From positions 1 through 30,672 of the forward strand of contig CAKOKQ010000017.1 of the NCBI GenBank assembly GCA_934095825.1: a stretch of DNA of 30,672 nt. The letters are read 5' to 3'. Source of the stretch: an uncultured Bacilli bacterium (lineage in GTDB: Bacteria > Bacillota_I > Bacilli_A > RF39 > UBA660). Below are positions 8,048 to 15,194 of the stretch, one piece after another (positions within the stretch are counted from its first letter, which is position 1; the number at the start of each line of letters is the position of its first letter). Under the pieces are notes generated by a model, which worked only from the letters and a program-made list of their open reading frames with translations, was not told the DNA's origin and ran no database searches. The position numbers and the translations under genes were made by a program.

Positions 8048-9246
8048 CCTAAAATTCGAGCTAATTTTTTTATAATACCATCTTGTTCTTTTTTTATCTC
8101 TTCATGATACTCGCATGTCTCACATTTTACTCTTTTACCAACATGTCTCTTAATCAAACCATATCTTTCTAAGATATTAACAATTTTCTTATTTAAGTTA
8201 TCATCTGAATTATTTAGAAAACCATCATCATGATCTAATTTATTTAAATAATCCAATACTTCTTTACCCGAAATATCAGGGTGAGCATTTACAAATAAGC
8301 AAGTATTAGCAACTCTACCTAAGGCATCAACAGTTGTAAAACCTGATTCTAATAAAATCTTACCAATTGATACTTGATTTACTGTCGCATTATTATAGTA
8401 GGCTACTATATCTTCTTTTTTTAATTTTAACCCGTCCATAACTGCTTCTAACATTGGCGATTCTATGCGGTCAATTATTCTACTTTTTAAAAATTCATAA
8501 TTATTTTCCGACTCAACCCCAACTTCTTCGGGAAAACTTTGTAATATGCAACTAGCATTTACAGCATTATCTCTACTAAGCATTGAATCAGCATCAAAAT
8601 ATTGACCATAGAATAAATAATAATCTCTTAATAATTCTTTTTCTTTACTATTTAAAGTTGGTAGGTCTTCTCTAAATTTTCCTTGCTCTTCTATAATATA
8701 TGGATAATCATCAATTACCCCATAACTTCTTAATAGTAACACTATATAATCAGTTAAACGAATATTGCGTTCTCCCCTTATAACATCTCTTTGTTCACTA
8801 GTTTCTTCTTCCAAAAACTCTTCTAACTCTTTTTTGGTTTTACGAGTCCCCCTACTAAATAAGCAGGCTTTTGCAAACAATGCGTAATCTTTAGCCGAAA
8901 TAATGCCTTGATCACTGGATAAATCAATATCGGGATTAGTACAAGCCACTGTTATAGGCATAAAATAATCAACTGAAATGCTTTTATTAAATTCTTTTAC
9001 TTCACTACAAGCCTGACTTAATTTTGTAAGTTCTGTATCTAGGGTACTGGAAAATACGCCTTCAACATCAAAAACAAAATCATTTACTGCCTCTACTTTT
9101 GCCCCAACACTACTTGGTACTGTTTGTAAAATACAGTACATATTTTGAAATCCTTGAATACTAGATAAATCTAAAACATCAAAGTCTCTCCCATAAAACG
9201 CTTTATATAAAATAAGTAATTCTTTTTCTCTTTTTGTTAATTCCAT
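8035..9246 (-). CDS. Hypothetical protein with internal duplication and C-terminal Cys pair
   Basis: 403 aa, not a family I recognise. It contains two copies of a ~180-residue module. Copy 1 starts KREKELLILYKAFYGRDFD (6-23) with CILQTVPSSVG (38-48); copy 2 starts SKEKELLRDYYLFYGQYFD (200-218) with CILQSFPEEVG (233-243). Each copy then has an ANTCLF/AKACLF segment and ends in a helix with RSYGVIDD or ERYGLIKR. The tail has CETCEYH (C375, C378, H381), a possible half metal site. No signal peptide or membrane segment. The start has AGAGGTGA about 8 nt upstream. It follows the paralogous pair at 9294-11628 in the same direction, 47 nt downstream, but has its own TATAAT box at 9268-9273. Confidence 0.85.
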   Translation of the reverse strand: MELTKREKELLILYKAFYGRDFDVLDLSSIQGFQNMYCILQTVPSSVGAKVEAVNDFVFDVEGVFSSTLDTELTKLSQACSEVKEFNKSISVDYFMPITVACTNPDIDLSSDQGIISAKDYALFAKACLFSRGTRKTKKELEEFLEEETSEQRDVIRGERNIRLTDYIVLLLRSYGVIDDYPYIIEEQGKFREDLPTLNSKEKELLRDYYLFYGQYFDADSMLSRDNAVNASCILQSFPEEVGVESENNYEFLKSRIIDRIESPMLEAVMDGLKLKKEDIVAYYNNATVNQVSIGKILLESGFTTVDALGRVANTCLFVNAHPDISGKEVLDYLNKLDHDDGFLNNSDDNLNKKIVNILERYGLIKRHVGKRVKCETCEYHEEIKKEQDGIIKKLARILGGQK

Positions 9247-9270
9247 CTAATTTCACCTCTTGTATAGATT

Positions 9271-9294
9271 ATATTAGCACACATTCGCTAATAT
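9271..9294 (-). other. Perfect 8-bp hairpin overlapping a -10 box before the 8035-9246 gene
   Basis: ATATTAGC (9271-9278) and GCTAATAT (9287-9294) form a perfect inverted repeat with an 8-nt loop. No U-run follows on the minus strand, so it is not a normal terminator. Its left edge overlaps a TATAAT box (9268-9273, minus) and its right edge touches the stop codon of the 9294 gene. It could be an operator or an mRNA-processing/stability hairpin. Confidence 0.5.
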
Positions 9295-10493
9295 CACGCA
9301 ATTTTTTTAAACTTTTTACCACTTTTTTCAAAGTTTACATTAATTTTACCATTTCTTATTAATCTAAGAGCCTTATTATGATTTTTAGCTAAATGATAAT
9401 TACTTACTAAACTATCAATCATAAAGTAATCAAAGTCTTCTTTAGTATAACCATACCCTTCCCCAATTTCTGGAACTAAATAAAAATTCTTTCTAATATC
9501 TTCTAGATAAACTTGTTTTAAATTATCTACATTTTCTACTAAGTAAGTCCACATTTCTTGATATCTAATATCAATACTACCTAAATAAGCCCCTATTAAA
9601 TCATTAGTTTCTTTTAAAGAAGCCATCATAATAGTATTTTTCATTTGTTTTTCTAAACTAACTCTCGCATTAAGACCATAATTATTTCTTTTAAGTAACT
9701 CATCAAAAGTTCTAGGAGCACATAAATGTTTAACAACTCCCCCTTTAATATAATATTCTAATTCCTTGGTCTCAGTATACATTAAAGTAGTTCCCTTTTT
9801 ATACTCTTTCTCAGGTTTTAATAATTTCGTTAATTCATCTCTATATTTGGTTTCATAATTACTAAAGAATTCTTGCCAACTATCCATATTTTTGAAAGCA
9901 ATTCGGTTAGCCAACAAGACCAATCCTTCTCTTATAGTAGGACTAGTAATTAACCCATCTACCATAAACTTACTAAGATAACCAGAATTAGTTATAATTT
10001 GTAAATAAGTACTATTTACAATATTTAAATTATCTTTAGGAAGATAGTAGCCATCTAATAAACCACAAAACAATTTTTGAAATTCATAAGAATTATCCAA
10101 GCCTTCAATATTTACAACATTTTTCATTTTATTAAAGTCTTCATTATTTTCCGTATCTTTCATAATTTTTATAACAATGGCATTACTTAAAGGATTAGTT
10201 AATTCTAAAAAACCTAGAAAATAGGAAAGATTAATATTCTCAACTTTTTTGGTATTTATATGACTAACCTTATTTTTTAAATCTTTTAAATCTCTAATAA
10301 AACCGTTAAATACTACTATCGCCATATTTTTAAGTTGAGTATCATCAGGATCTTTTTCTTCTTTTAAATCCTTGTTTATATAATCTCCTAATTTTAAATC
10401 ATTTACGATCATTTCATAAACTTTAATAGTTCTTTCAACACTATTTTTAAAATCTTCTATTGCTTCCTTTGGTATTATATATTTTGTTTTCAT
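9294..10493 (-). CDS. Hypothetical protein, paralog of the adjacent upstream gene
   Basis: 399 aa, no recognised family. It is clearly related to the next gene (10495-11628). Both start with an IPK helix, share a central block (here LEYYIKGGVVKHLCAPRTFD, then ELLKRNNYGLNAR) and a C-terminal block (YLVPEIGEGYGYTKEDFDYF). The protein appears helical, cytosolic and basic at the C-terminus (KKFKKIA). It starts 1 nt after the stop of the upstream paralog, so the two are co-transcribed and probably translationally coupled; GGAAG lies near the start. No catalytic residues can be named. Confidence 0.85.
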   Translation of the reverse strand: MKTKYIIPKEAIEDFKNSVERTIKVYEMIVNDLKLGDYINKDLKEEKDPDDTQLKNMAIVVFNGFIRDLKDLKNKVSHINTKKVENINLSYFLGFLELTNPLSNAIVIKIMKDTENNEDFNKMKNVVNIEGLDNSYEFQKLFCGLLDGYYLPKDNLNIVNSTYLQIITNSGYLSKFMVDGLITSPTIREGLVLLANRIAFKNMDSWQEFFSNYETKYRDELTKLLKPEKEYKKGTTLMYTETKELEYYIKGGVVKHLCAPRTFDELLKRNNYGLNARVSLEKQMKNTIMMASLKETNDLIGAYLGSIDIRYQEMWTYLVENVDNLKQVYLEDIRKNFYLVPEIGEGYGYTKEDFDYFMIDSLVSNYHLAKNHNKALRLIRNGKINVNFEKSGKKFKKIA

Positions 10494-10494
10494 T

Positions 10495-11628
10495 TTACAT
10501 CTTCCTTTCTAAAGATCTATCCATTTTGGGACCATTCATTCTTGCATAGACAATATCAAGTTCCATAAGCATAAACTCATTTATATCATCATTGGTATAT
10601 CCATAACCATCATCAATTTCCGAAACCATATAAAAATATTTATAAAATTCTTTTAAAATATCATAAGAATAATATTTTTCATTTTGCCGAATATAACTCC
10701 ATTTTATTTTATATTTAACATCTATTTTGGCTAAAGTATCTGCAACTAAATTTTCTTTGGCCATAACTCCTTCTTCTTTAGAAGGCATACTTATATCCAT
10801 TATCATTTTCTTTAACATCGTATATCTTGCTTTATCACTATAGCCATTTTTTATTAGTAAATCATTAAACATTTTAGGTTCACACAAGTGGATAACTTTA
10901 CCCCCATTCATATAATACTTTACTTCATTATTTTCAGTAAATACCGGCGCATTACTTGTTACATATTCGTTTTTCTTTTTATTAATCTCAGTATATAGGG
11001 CATAGCTTGTTGGTAGACTACTTAAACTATTTTTCATAAATTGTACTTGTTTATTCAACTCTTTAGAGTAATCTACATCTTTAGTCAAATATTTAATTAC
11101 TTGATAACCATTTTGCAAATACTTTGTATAAGCTTTTATAAATTCATCAGTATTTTTTACTTTATCATCTTTACTATTCGCTTTTATCTGATATCCTTCT
11201 ATTAAAGAAGCCATTTTCTTTTCTAAAGTTTCATTATATCTATTACTACTAAATCCAGCATTACTTTTAATGACATCTAGTATAATCATAGCAACAAAAT
11301 CATTTTGAGTCCCAAGACAGGCTACTATAACATCAAAGAAGGGAATATACTCTTTAAATTCTTTTTGGTTATAAGAACTAATCAATTTATCAATCGTTAA
11401 TTCTAATTTATCAATTATCTTTAAAACTAAGTTACACAAGTCAAATTCTAATTTTATTTCTTGTTCTTCTTCCTTATCTTTTAACTTTTGATCACTTATT
11501 AAGAAACGGGTACTAACGCTTTCTTTTTCTTTAGTTGTTTCTACTTTTATTATTTCCAAAGTTCTTTTAGTTTCTTTTAAAACATCTATAAAACTTCTTA
11601 TTGTACTTTTAGGTATTTTATATTCCAT
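10495..11628 (-). CDS. Hypothetical protein, first gene of a paralogous pair
   Basis: 377 aa, no recognised family. The shared block with its neighbour is VKYYMNGGKVIHLCEPKMFN followed by DLLIKNGYSDKARY, and the C-terminal block is YMVSEIDDGYGYTNDDINEF. The HLC-x-P and GYGYT motifs are the best-conserved points between the two. Predicted cytosolic and largely helical. The start at 11628 follows AAGAGAG. It heads a transcript with a strong promoter at 11740-11767 and a ~100-nt leader containing a stem-loop. Confidence 0.85.
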   Translation of the reverse strand: MEYKIPKSTIRSFIDVLKETKRTLEIIKVETTKEKESVSTRFLISDQKLKDKEEEQEIKLEFDLCNLVLKIIDKLELTIDKLISSYNQKEFKEYIPFFDVIVACLGTQNDFVAMIILDVIKSNAGFSSNRYNETLEKKMASLIEGYQIKANSKDDKVKNTDEFIKAYTKYLQNGYQVIKYLTKDVDYSKELNKQVQFMKNSLSSLPTSYALYTEINKKKNEYVTSNAPVFTENNEVKYYMNGGKVIHLCEPKMFNDLLIKNGYSDKARYTMLKKMIMDISMPSKEEGVMAKENLVADTLAKIDVKYKIKWSYIRQNEKYYSYDILKEFYKYFYMVSEIDDGYGYTNDDINEFMLMELDIVYARMNGPKMDRSLERKM

Positions 11629-11686
11629 TATTACTCTCTTTTCTTATATTACATATTTATAAACAATATTTTTAATCACTCTAATT

Positions 11687-11732
11687 CCTATAAAAAGTTC
11701 TACCAAAACTACTAGGAGTAAACATTTATAGG
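11687..11732 (-). other. Stem-loop in the 5' leader of the 11628 operon
   Basis: CCTATAAA (minus strand, at 11725-11732) pairs with TTTATAGG (11687-11694), an 8-bp perfect stem enclosing a 30-nt loop with a nested AGTT/AACT pairing. It lies between the promoter and the start codon, with no U-run after it. No known riboswitch class was recognised. Confidence 0.45.
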
Positions 11733-11739
11733 GATTTTT

Positions 11740-11767
11740 ATTCTATCATTTCTTATTTAATTGTCAA
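11740..11767 (-). promoter_or_regulatory. Promoter of the paralogous pair operon
   Basis: Minus strand: consensus -35 TTGACA (11762-11767), 16-bp spacer ending in TGA, -10 TAGAAT (11740-11745), giving an extended -10. It sits just downstream of the terminator of the lipoprotein gene. Confidence 0.85.
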
Positions 11768-11778
11768 TGATTTTCCAT

Positions 11779-11804
11779 CAAAAAAAGTGTGATTTTACAC
11801 ACTT
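11779..11804 (-). terminator. Terminator of the glycine-rich lipoprotein gene
   Basis: Minus strand perfect stem AAGTGTG / CACACTT with a 6-nt loop followed by U residues, 16 nt after the stop codon at 11820. Confidence 0.92.
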
Positions 11805-11819
11805 AACCATTAGGTCTTA

Positions 11820-12899
11820 TTAATCTATACTTACTAGGGTTATTCTAGCATAGCCATTACCTTTTTTAGCACAATAACTAGTAGGCGTTTCTTCACTGCA
11901 AGTAGTTGATATGGTTTTCGTACTTTCTTCACTTGACTCTTCACAATCATAACAGTACATGACTTTATTTGTTAATAATGTATTTCCTATATATCCGGAA
12001 CCGCCTCCGCCTCCTGCCGTTTCTGAGTAGGCATTATCTGAATACGAATTTCCAATTCCAAAACTATAACCTCCAATTTGTGTTCCACCATCAGACATTG
12101 AATATATATCATCTCTATATGTGTGGGCAACACCTTTATTGCCAATATATCCACCAGCGTGACCTATTTTAAAAGCTGAGTAAGATGGAAAAAGTGCTAA
12201 ATCAGCATAAATGCCAGCTCCACCGCCACTTACAATAATAATGTCTGTTTTGCTATTTTCCAAAGTGCTTAAAAGTCCAGTTTTTATTGCAATATGAGTT
12301 GCTCCGCCGCCTCCTGAGCCAAAAGAATTTGCATTATTAAACGACGATTTCCCAGAGCCACCACCATTATAGCCACCATTTGAAATTGTACTTAACCCTA
12401 ACGATGTATTTCCACTTCCACCAACATTTATAAATATATTTTTTGAATTTTTCAGAGCAATAATTCCAGTTGAATAACCACCATAACCTCCAAAAAATTC
12501 GCTATTGTAAGATCCACCTTGGGCTCCCCATGTTTCTAACCTATAAGTTCCTGAAGCTGGAACAACAAAGGTTTGTTCTCCACCTGTATAATCAAAATCA
12601 AAAGTTGTTTCTCCAGAATAATTAACAAAATAAAGATTACACTTCATCTTATTACTAAAATTATTAACATATAATCCCCAGTTATCTATATCCCAATAAT
12701 AATTAACTTCATCACTGTCACATACAGCTTTAGAAAATACAGCTTCTCCTTTTTTAGGAATATTACTCTGTAATTCATTATCTAAATATATACCCAAAAT
12801 ATTATCATCATCAATTTTAGTACTCTTCTCATGTAAGTTACAACTAATTATAACTAAAGAAAACACAAGAAAAATGCCAATAAATATTCTTTTTTTCAT
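11820..12899 (-). CDS. Glycine-rich cell-surface lipoprotein
   Basis: 359 aa. The N-terminus is a lipoprotein signal: KKR, a hydrophobic core (IFIGIFLVFSLV) and a lipobox VIISC with C20 as the lipidated residue, so it should be anchored outside the membrane. From about residue 100 it is a glycine-rich fold: TFVVPASGTYRLETWGAQGG, several GGYGG, GGGG and GSGGGG stretches, and ATHIAIKTG, ending with GNGYARITLV. This order matches the ALK/LTK-type glycine-rich domain common in surface proteins of gut Bacillota. A Cys-rich insert (CYDCEES, then two more Cys) lies near the C-terminus. Binding partner unknown. The 5' untranslated region contains a 25-bp dyad (12931-12955). It has its own terminator. 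Confidence 0.85.
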   Translation of the reverse strand: MKKRIFIGIFLVFSLVIISCNLHEKSTKIDDDNILGIYLDNELQSNIPKKGEAVFSKAVCDSDEVNYYWDIDNWGLYVNNFSNKMKCNLYFVNYSGETTFDFDYTGGEQTFVVPASGTYRLETWGAQGGSYNSEFFGGYGGYSTGIIALKNSKNIFINVGGSGNTSLGLSTISNGGYNGGGSGKSSFNNANSFGSGGGGATHIAIKTGLLSTLENSKTDIIIVSGGGAGIYADLALFPSYSAFKIGHAGGYIGNKGVAHTYRDDIYSMSDGGTQIGGYSFGIGNSYSDNAYSETAGGGGGSGYIGNTLLTNKVMYCYDCEESSEESTKTISTTCSEETPTSYCAKKGNGYARITLVSID

Positions 12900-12930
12900 A
12901 CCATTACCTCATAAAAGCCGAAATATCGTC

Positions 12931-12955
12931 TTCATAGAGTTTGCAACTCTATGAA
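12931..12955. repeat. Dyad A, 25-bp palindrome upstream of the lipoprotein gene
   Basis: Arms TTCATAGAGTT and AACTCTATGAA around TGC. It lies 32 bp upstream of the lipoprotein start, inside its probable mRNA leader. The same sequence occurs in inverted orientation at 13195-13221. No U-run follows on either strand. Confidence 0.85.
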
Positions 12956-12997
12956 AAACAGCCTTCAAGCCAAGTAAAATCCTTATAAAAAATAAAT

Positions 12998-13112
12998 TTG
13001 ACTAGAAATTTTGACCACAAATACATATGAATTTTTGACTATAAAAATATTAATAATCCCCTTAAATTAAAGACTAAAGCCGAAAATACATTGACTATAA
13101 AATTGACCACAA
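12998..13112. repeat. Repeated TTGACTA...TTGACCACAA motifs in noncoding DNA
   Basis: The motif TTGACTA, 6-7 A/T-rich bases, then TTGACCACAA occurs at 12998-13020 and 13091-13112. A half copy TTGACTATAAAA starts at 13035. Read on the minus strand each unit is a pair of TGGTCAA / TAGTCAA half-sites about two helical turns or less apart. The whole 12900-13357 intergenic region contains no gene I can support. It holds these motifs, the two inverted dyads, and AT-rich filler. Confidence 0.7.
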
Positions 13113-13194
13113 TAGAATTAAAATAACTCTTTAAAAAGCCTAATTTATATGATATATTTAATGTATAAATTAAATATGATATCCGGAAACAGGC

Positions 13195-13221
13195 TTTCAT
13201 AGAGTTGCAAACTCTATGAAA
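13195..13221. repeat. Dyad B, inverted copy of dyad A
   Basis: Arms TTTCATAGAGTT and AACTCTATGAAA around GCA, the reverse complement of dyad A over 25 bp. Together A and B form inverted repeats about 290 bp apart, outer edge to outer edge, as in a small nonautonomous element or a pair of protein-binding sites. Confidence 0.85.
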
Positions 13222-13340
13222 ATTATCTTTTAAAGTACAAAAAATACCTAATTATGAAAACTGACATATTTAAAATTTCAAATAAATTATAAGCACCTAA
13301 AAATCACAACATATAGATAACTTTTTACTATATAAAAAAG

Positions 13341-13376
13341 AAAAATAGGACTCTATCCTAATTCAATATAGTCCTA
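13341..13376 (-). terminator. Terminator overlapping the end of the 13358 gene
   Basis: Minus strand perfect stem TAGGACT / AGTCCTA (7 bp) enclosing 17 nt, followed by five U. The stem begins inside the last codons of the small gene, so that gene was a real transcription unit. Confidence 0.75.
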
Positions 13377-13543
13377 ACTATTTCAGCTGCATTATTATAT
13401 CCGGTTCTTTTACCAACTTTATATTCCTTTTCTATTGTCCGACTTTCTTTCAAAGCATTTTCTAATTGTTCACTATACAACTGGTTAGATATTTCAAAAG
13501 GCATGTATACTTTAAGGTGTAAATTAATGAAAAGAAAACGCAT
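13358..13543 (-). CDS. Small hypothetical protein, possibly a 5'-truncated remnant
   Basis: 61 aa from the ATG at 13543, or 48 aa from the ATG at 13504 (MPFEISNQLYSEQLENALKE). Neither start has a good ribosome binding site. The C-terminal half is a charged helix with KVGKRTGYNNAAEIVRTIL. No family is recognised; a degraded antitoxin-like or DNA-binding fragment is possible. The presence of a proper terminator at its end, lack of a clear start, and position beside the palindrome and the IS110 element suggest that its 5' part was lost during insertion or rearrangement. Confidence 0.4.
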   Translation of the reverse strand: MRFLFINLHLKVYMPFEISNQLYSEQLENALKESRTIEKEYKVGKRTGYNNAAEIVRTILN

Positions 13544-13557
13544 TAATTTATGATAGA

Positions 13558-13595
13558 ATATTTTTATTCTTTCTTATAAGAAAGAATAAAAATAT
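13558..13595. repeat. Perfect 38-bp palindrome at the left edge of the IS110 element
   Basis: Every base is matched about a centre between 13576 and 13577 (ATATTTTTATTC...CTTATAAG...GAATAAAAATAT), with no spacer. It would form a cruciform or a hairpin. It lies immediately upstream of the putative bridge RNA gene and 14 bp from the start of the 13358-13543 reading frame. It may be the insertion target, part of the element end, or a leftover bidirectional hairpin. Confidence 0.9.
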
Positions 13596-13764
13596 GTTTG
13601 AGTTTGGTCAGATTATACCAAGGGTCTTTGAATCCATATTCGTGACTGCCCGTCTCTTATCTTATTATTAATCTAATCTTAGAAAGTAGGGTCTTGAATC
13701 CATATAACAAGCATGATGAGATAATTTTAAGCACTAAGAGTCAAACTAGAAAAGGAAGTATTAT
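13596..13764 (+). ncRNA. Candidate bridge RNA of the IS110 element
   Basis: In the IS110 group a bridge RNA with target-binding and donor-binding loops is encoded between the left end and the recombinase. Here the 169 nt before the recombinase ATG has matching features. A 5' hairpin TTGGT/ACCAA (13604-13621, 8-nt loop) is followed by two near-identical segments, GGGTCTTTGAATCCATAT (13622-13639) and GGGTCTTGAATCCATAT (13689-13705), 67 nt apart. The ends can pair (AGTTTG at 13601 with CAAACT at 13742). The repeated CT-containing segments are candidates for the guide loops. No separate promoter is evident; in known cases it forms at the junction of the circular form. Confidence 0.6.
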
Positions 13765-14970
13765 ATGAAGTATGTTTTAGTTCTTGATGTTGCTAAAGGT
13801 AAAAGCATGTTTATGTTATCTTCAAATGCTGGAGAAGTTTTATTGGAACCTACAGAGTATGTTCATAATAAAATTGATTTTGAATTGATTGATTGTAATA
13901 TTAACAAACTTAACATTAAAGATAACTTAACTGTTATTATTGAAGCAACTAGTATTTATCACAAAGCACCAGAAAGATTTTTTAGAGAAAATAATTATCA
14001 TGTTATTGTCTTTAATCCGCTTATTGGCAAAGAAATAACTAATACAATTAGAAAGACAAAAACCGATAAACAAGATTGTATTAAATTAACTAATTTATTT
14101 TGGAAAGGGAGTATCCCAGATAGAAATTATACGGAGGATGAAATTTATACTAAATTAAATGAACTATCCAGACAGTATCACCATCTAGAAGAAGGATTAA
14201 ACAGATATAAAAATCGGTATAAAGAATTATTGCATCTATGTTTTCCAGAATTTGAATTATGTTTTAGAAACGAAAAAATTTATGATTTAACGGCATTAAA
14301 TTTTATCAAAGAATTTCCTCATGCCTATATTATTAAAGAAAAAAGAGTTGATGCTCTTGCTTATAATATGGCTAATACAAACAACAGGCATCTTAACTAT
14401 TATAAGAGAAAAGCAAATACTATTAAAGAATATGCTAGAAATTCTTATCCTGGAGTAAGCGAAAACTCCGAGGATGTTAATAATTTAAAACAATTATCTA
14501 AAATAATTATTGATATTACTGAACAAAAAGATGAAGTAAAAAATCGATTGATTGAACTTGCTAAACAAACAAAAAACTTTAATAGTATTGTTTCCATATT
14601 TGGTATAGCAGATTTATCTGCATCTTTAATAATTGCCGAATTAAAAGACATTACTAGATTCAATAATGTTAAGCAAATTAATGCTAGCTGTGGATTAGAT
14701 CCAACCATAGTTCAATCTGGTAAATCAATAAATTATCATGGTCCTATTTCTAAACGTGGAAATAGATATGCTAGAAAAATTTTATTTAATTGTAGTCGAA
14801 ACATAATAACTATATCTGCTAAATGTGATAAAGAAAATCCAATTTACATTTATTATAAAAAGAAAAAACAGGAAGGTAAACATTACTATGCTTGTTTAAC
14901 TGCCTGTTCCACTAAACTAATTAGAATTATTTATGCGTTATGCATGAATAACTCAAACCAACAAGATTAG
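13765..14970 (+). CDS. IS110-family transposase (RNA-guided DEDD recombinase)
   Basis: 401 aa, normal length. The N-terminal RuvC-like DEDD domain has D8 (VLDVAKGKSMFML), E60 (VIIEATSIYH) and D101/D104 (KTKTDKQDCIKL). A central coiled-coil region covers ~120-260. The C-terminal Tnp20 domain has SIFGIADLSASLIIAEL, ITRFNNVKQINASCGLDP, then QSG (S318) followed by HGPISKRGNRYARKILF, the region of the catalytic serine in this family. The start has AAAGGAAG about 8 nt upstream. It catalyses site-specific insertion and excision through a circular intermediate. The frame is intact, so the element could be active. Confidence 0.95.
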   Translation: MKYVLVLDVAKGKSMFMLSSNAGEVLLEPTEYVHNKIDFELIDCNINKLNIKDNLTVIIEATSIYHKAPERFFRENNYHVIVFNPLIGKEITNTIRKTKTDKQDCIKLTNLFWKGSIPDRNYTEDEIYTKLNELSRQYHHLEEGLNRYKNRYKELLHLCFPEFELCFRNEKIYDLTALNFIKEFPHAYIIKEKRVDALAYNMANTNNRHLNYYKRKANTIKEYARNSYPGVSENSEDVNNLKQLSKIIIDITEQKDEVKNRLIELAKQTKNFNSIVSIFGIADLSASLIIAELKDITRFNNVKQINASCGLDPTIVQSGKSINYHGPISKRGNRYARKILFNCSRNIITISAKCDKENPIYIYYKKKKQEGKHYYACLTACSTKLIRIIYALCMNNSNQQD

Positions 14971-15019
14971 TTTAACATTTTATTGAAAATATGTCACCTT
15001 TTTAACACAAATTTTTTGA

Positions 15020-15045
15020 AAAAGCAGAAATTTTGGTGCTTTTAG
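15020..15045 (+). terminator. Probable terminator of the IS110 transposase
   Basis: Perfect stem AAAAGCA / TGCTTTT with a 10-nt loop about 50 nt after the transposase stop. The U tail is part of the stem, so strength is moderate. Confidence 0.55.
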
Positions 15046-15136
15046 TCGTGGATCAAATTAAAATTGCAGACAAAGTCACAACTTTTAAAAAAAACATATA
15101 AAAAGCACTTGTAAAAACTTAGAAAGTCATAAATTA

Positions 15137-15171
15137 CTTGACTAATTTCAATAATTAAGTGATTAATACAA
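15137..15171 (+). promoter_or_regulatory. Shared 35-bp promoter element, copy 1 (mini-SSB gene)
   Basis: CTTGACTAATTT, six variable bases, TTAAGTGATTAATACAA. The -35 is TTGACT and a weak -10 ATTAAT lies 18 bp downstream. A copy with 30/35 identity lies at 23524-23558 in front of another plus-strand gene. Conservation of TTAAGTGATTAATACAA well beyond the -10 hexamer suggests an operator or an unusual sigma/activator site. Confidence 0.7.
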
Positions 15172-15194
15172 CAATTATTAAAAAGGAGGAGATT

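Larger units (their letters stand above)
13558..15045 (+). mobile_element. IS110-family insertion sequence (ends approximate)
   Basis: Contains one recombinase gene preceded by about 170 nt of conserved-looking noncoding DNA and followed by a hairpin terminator. IS110 elements lack terminal inverted repeats and make no simple target duplication, so the ends cannot be fixed from one copy. The left end lies between the palindrome (13558-13595) and 13765. The right end lies between 14971 and the promoter element at 15137. Confidence 0.75.

Noticed and set aside
11969..12172. Plus-strand open frames opposite the glycine-rich lipoprotein and other large genes
   Set aside because: They are shadows of the Gly/Tyr-rich or Lys-rich codons on the coding strand and have no ribosome binding sites.
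12931..13221. The two 25-bp dyads as a CRISPR-like or terminator pair
   Set aside because: Only two copies in inverted orientation, no regular spacers, no cas genes, and no U-run after either hairpin.
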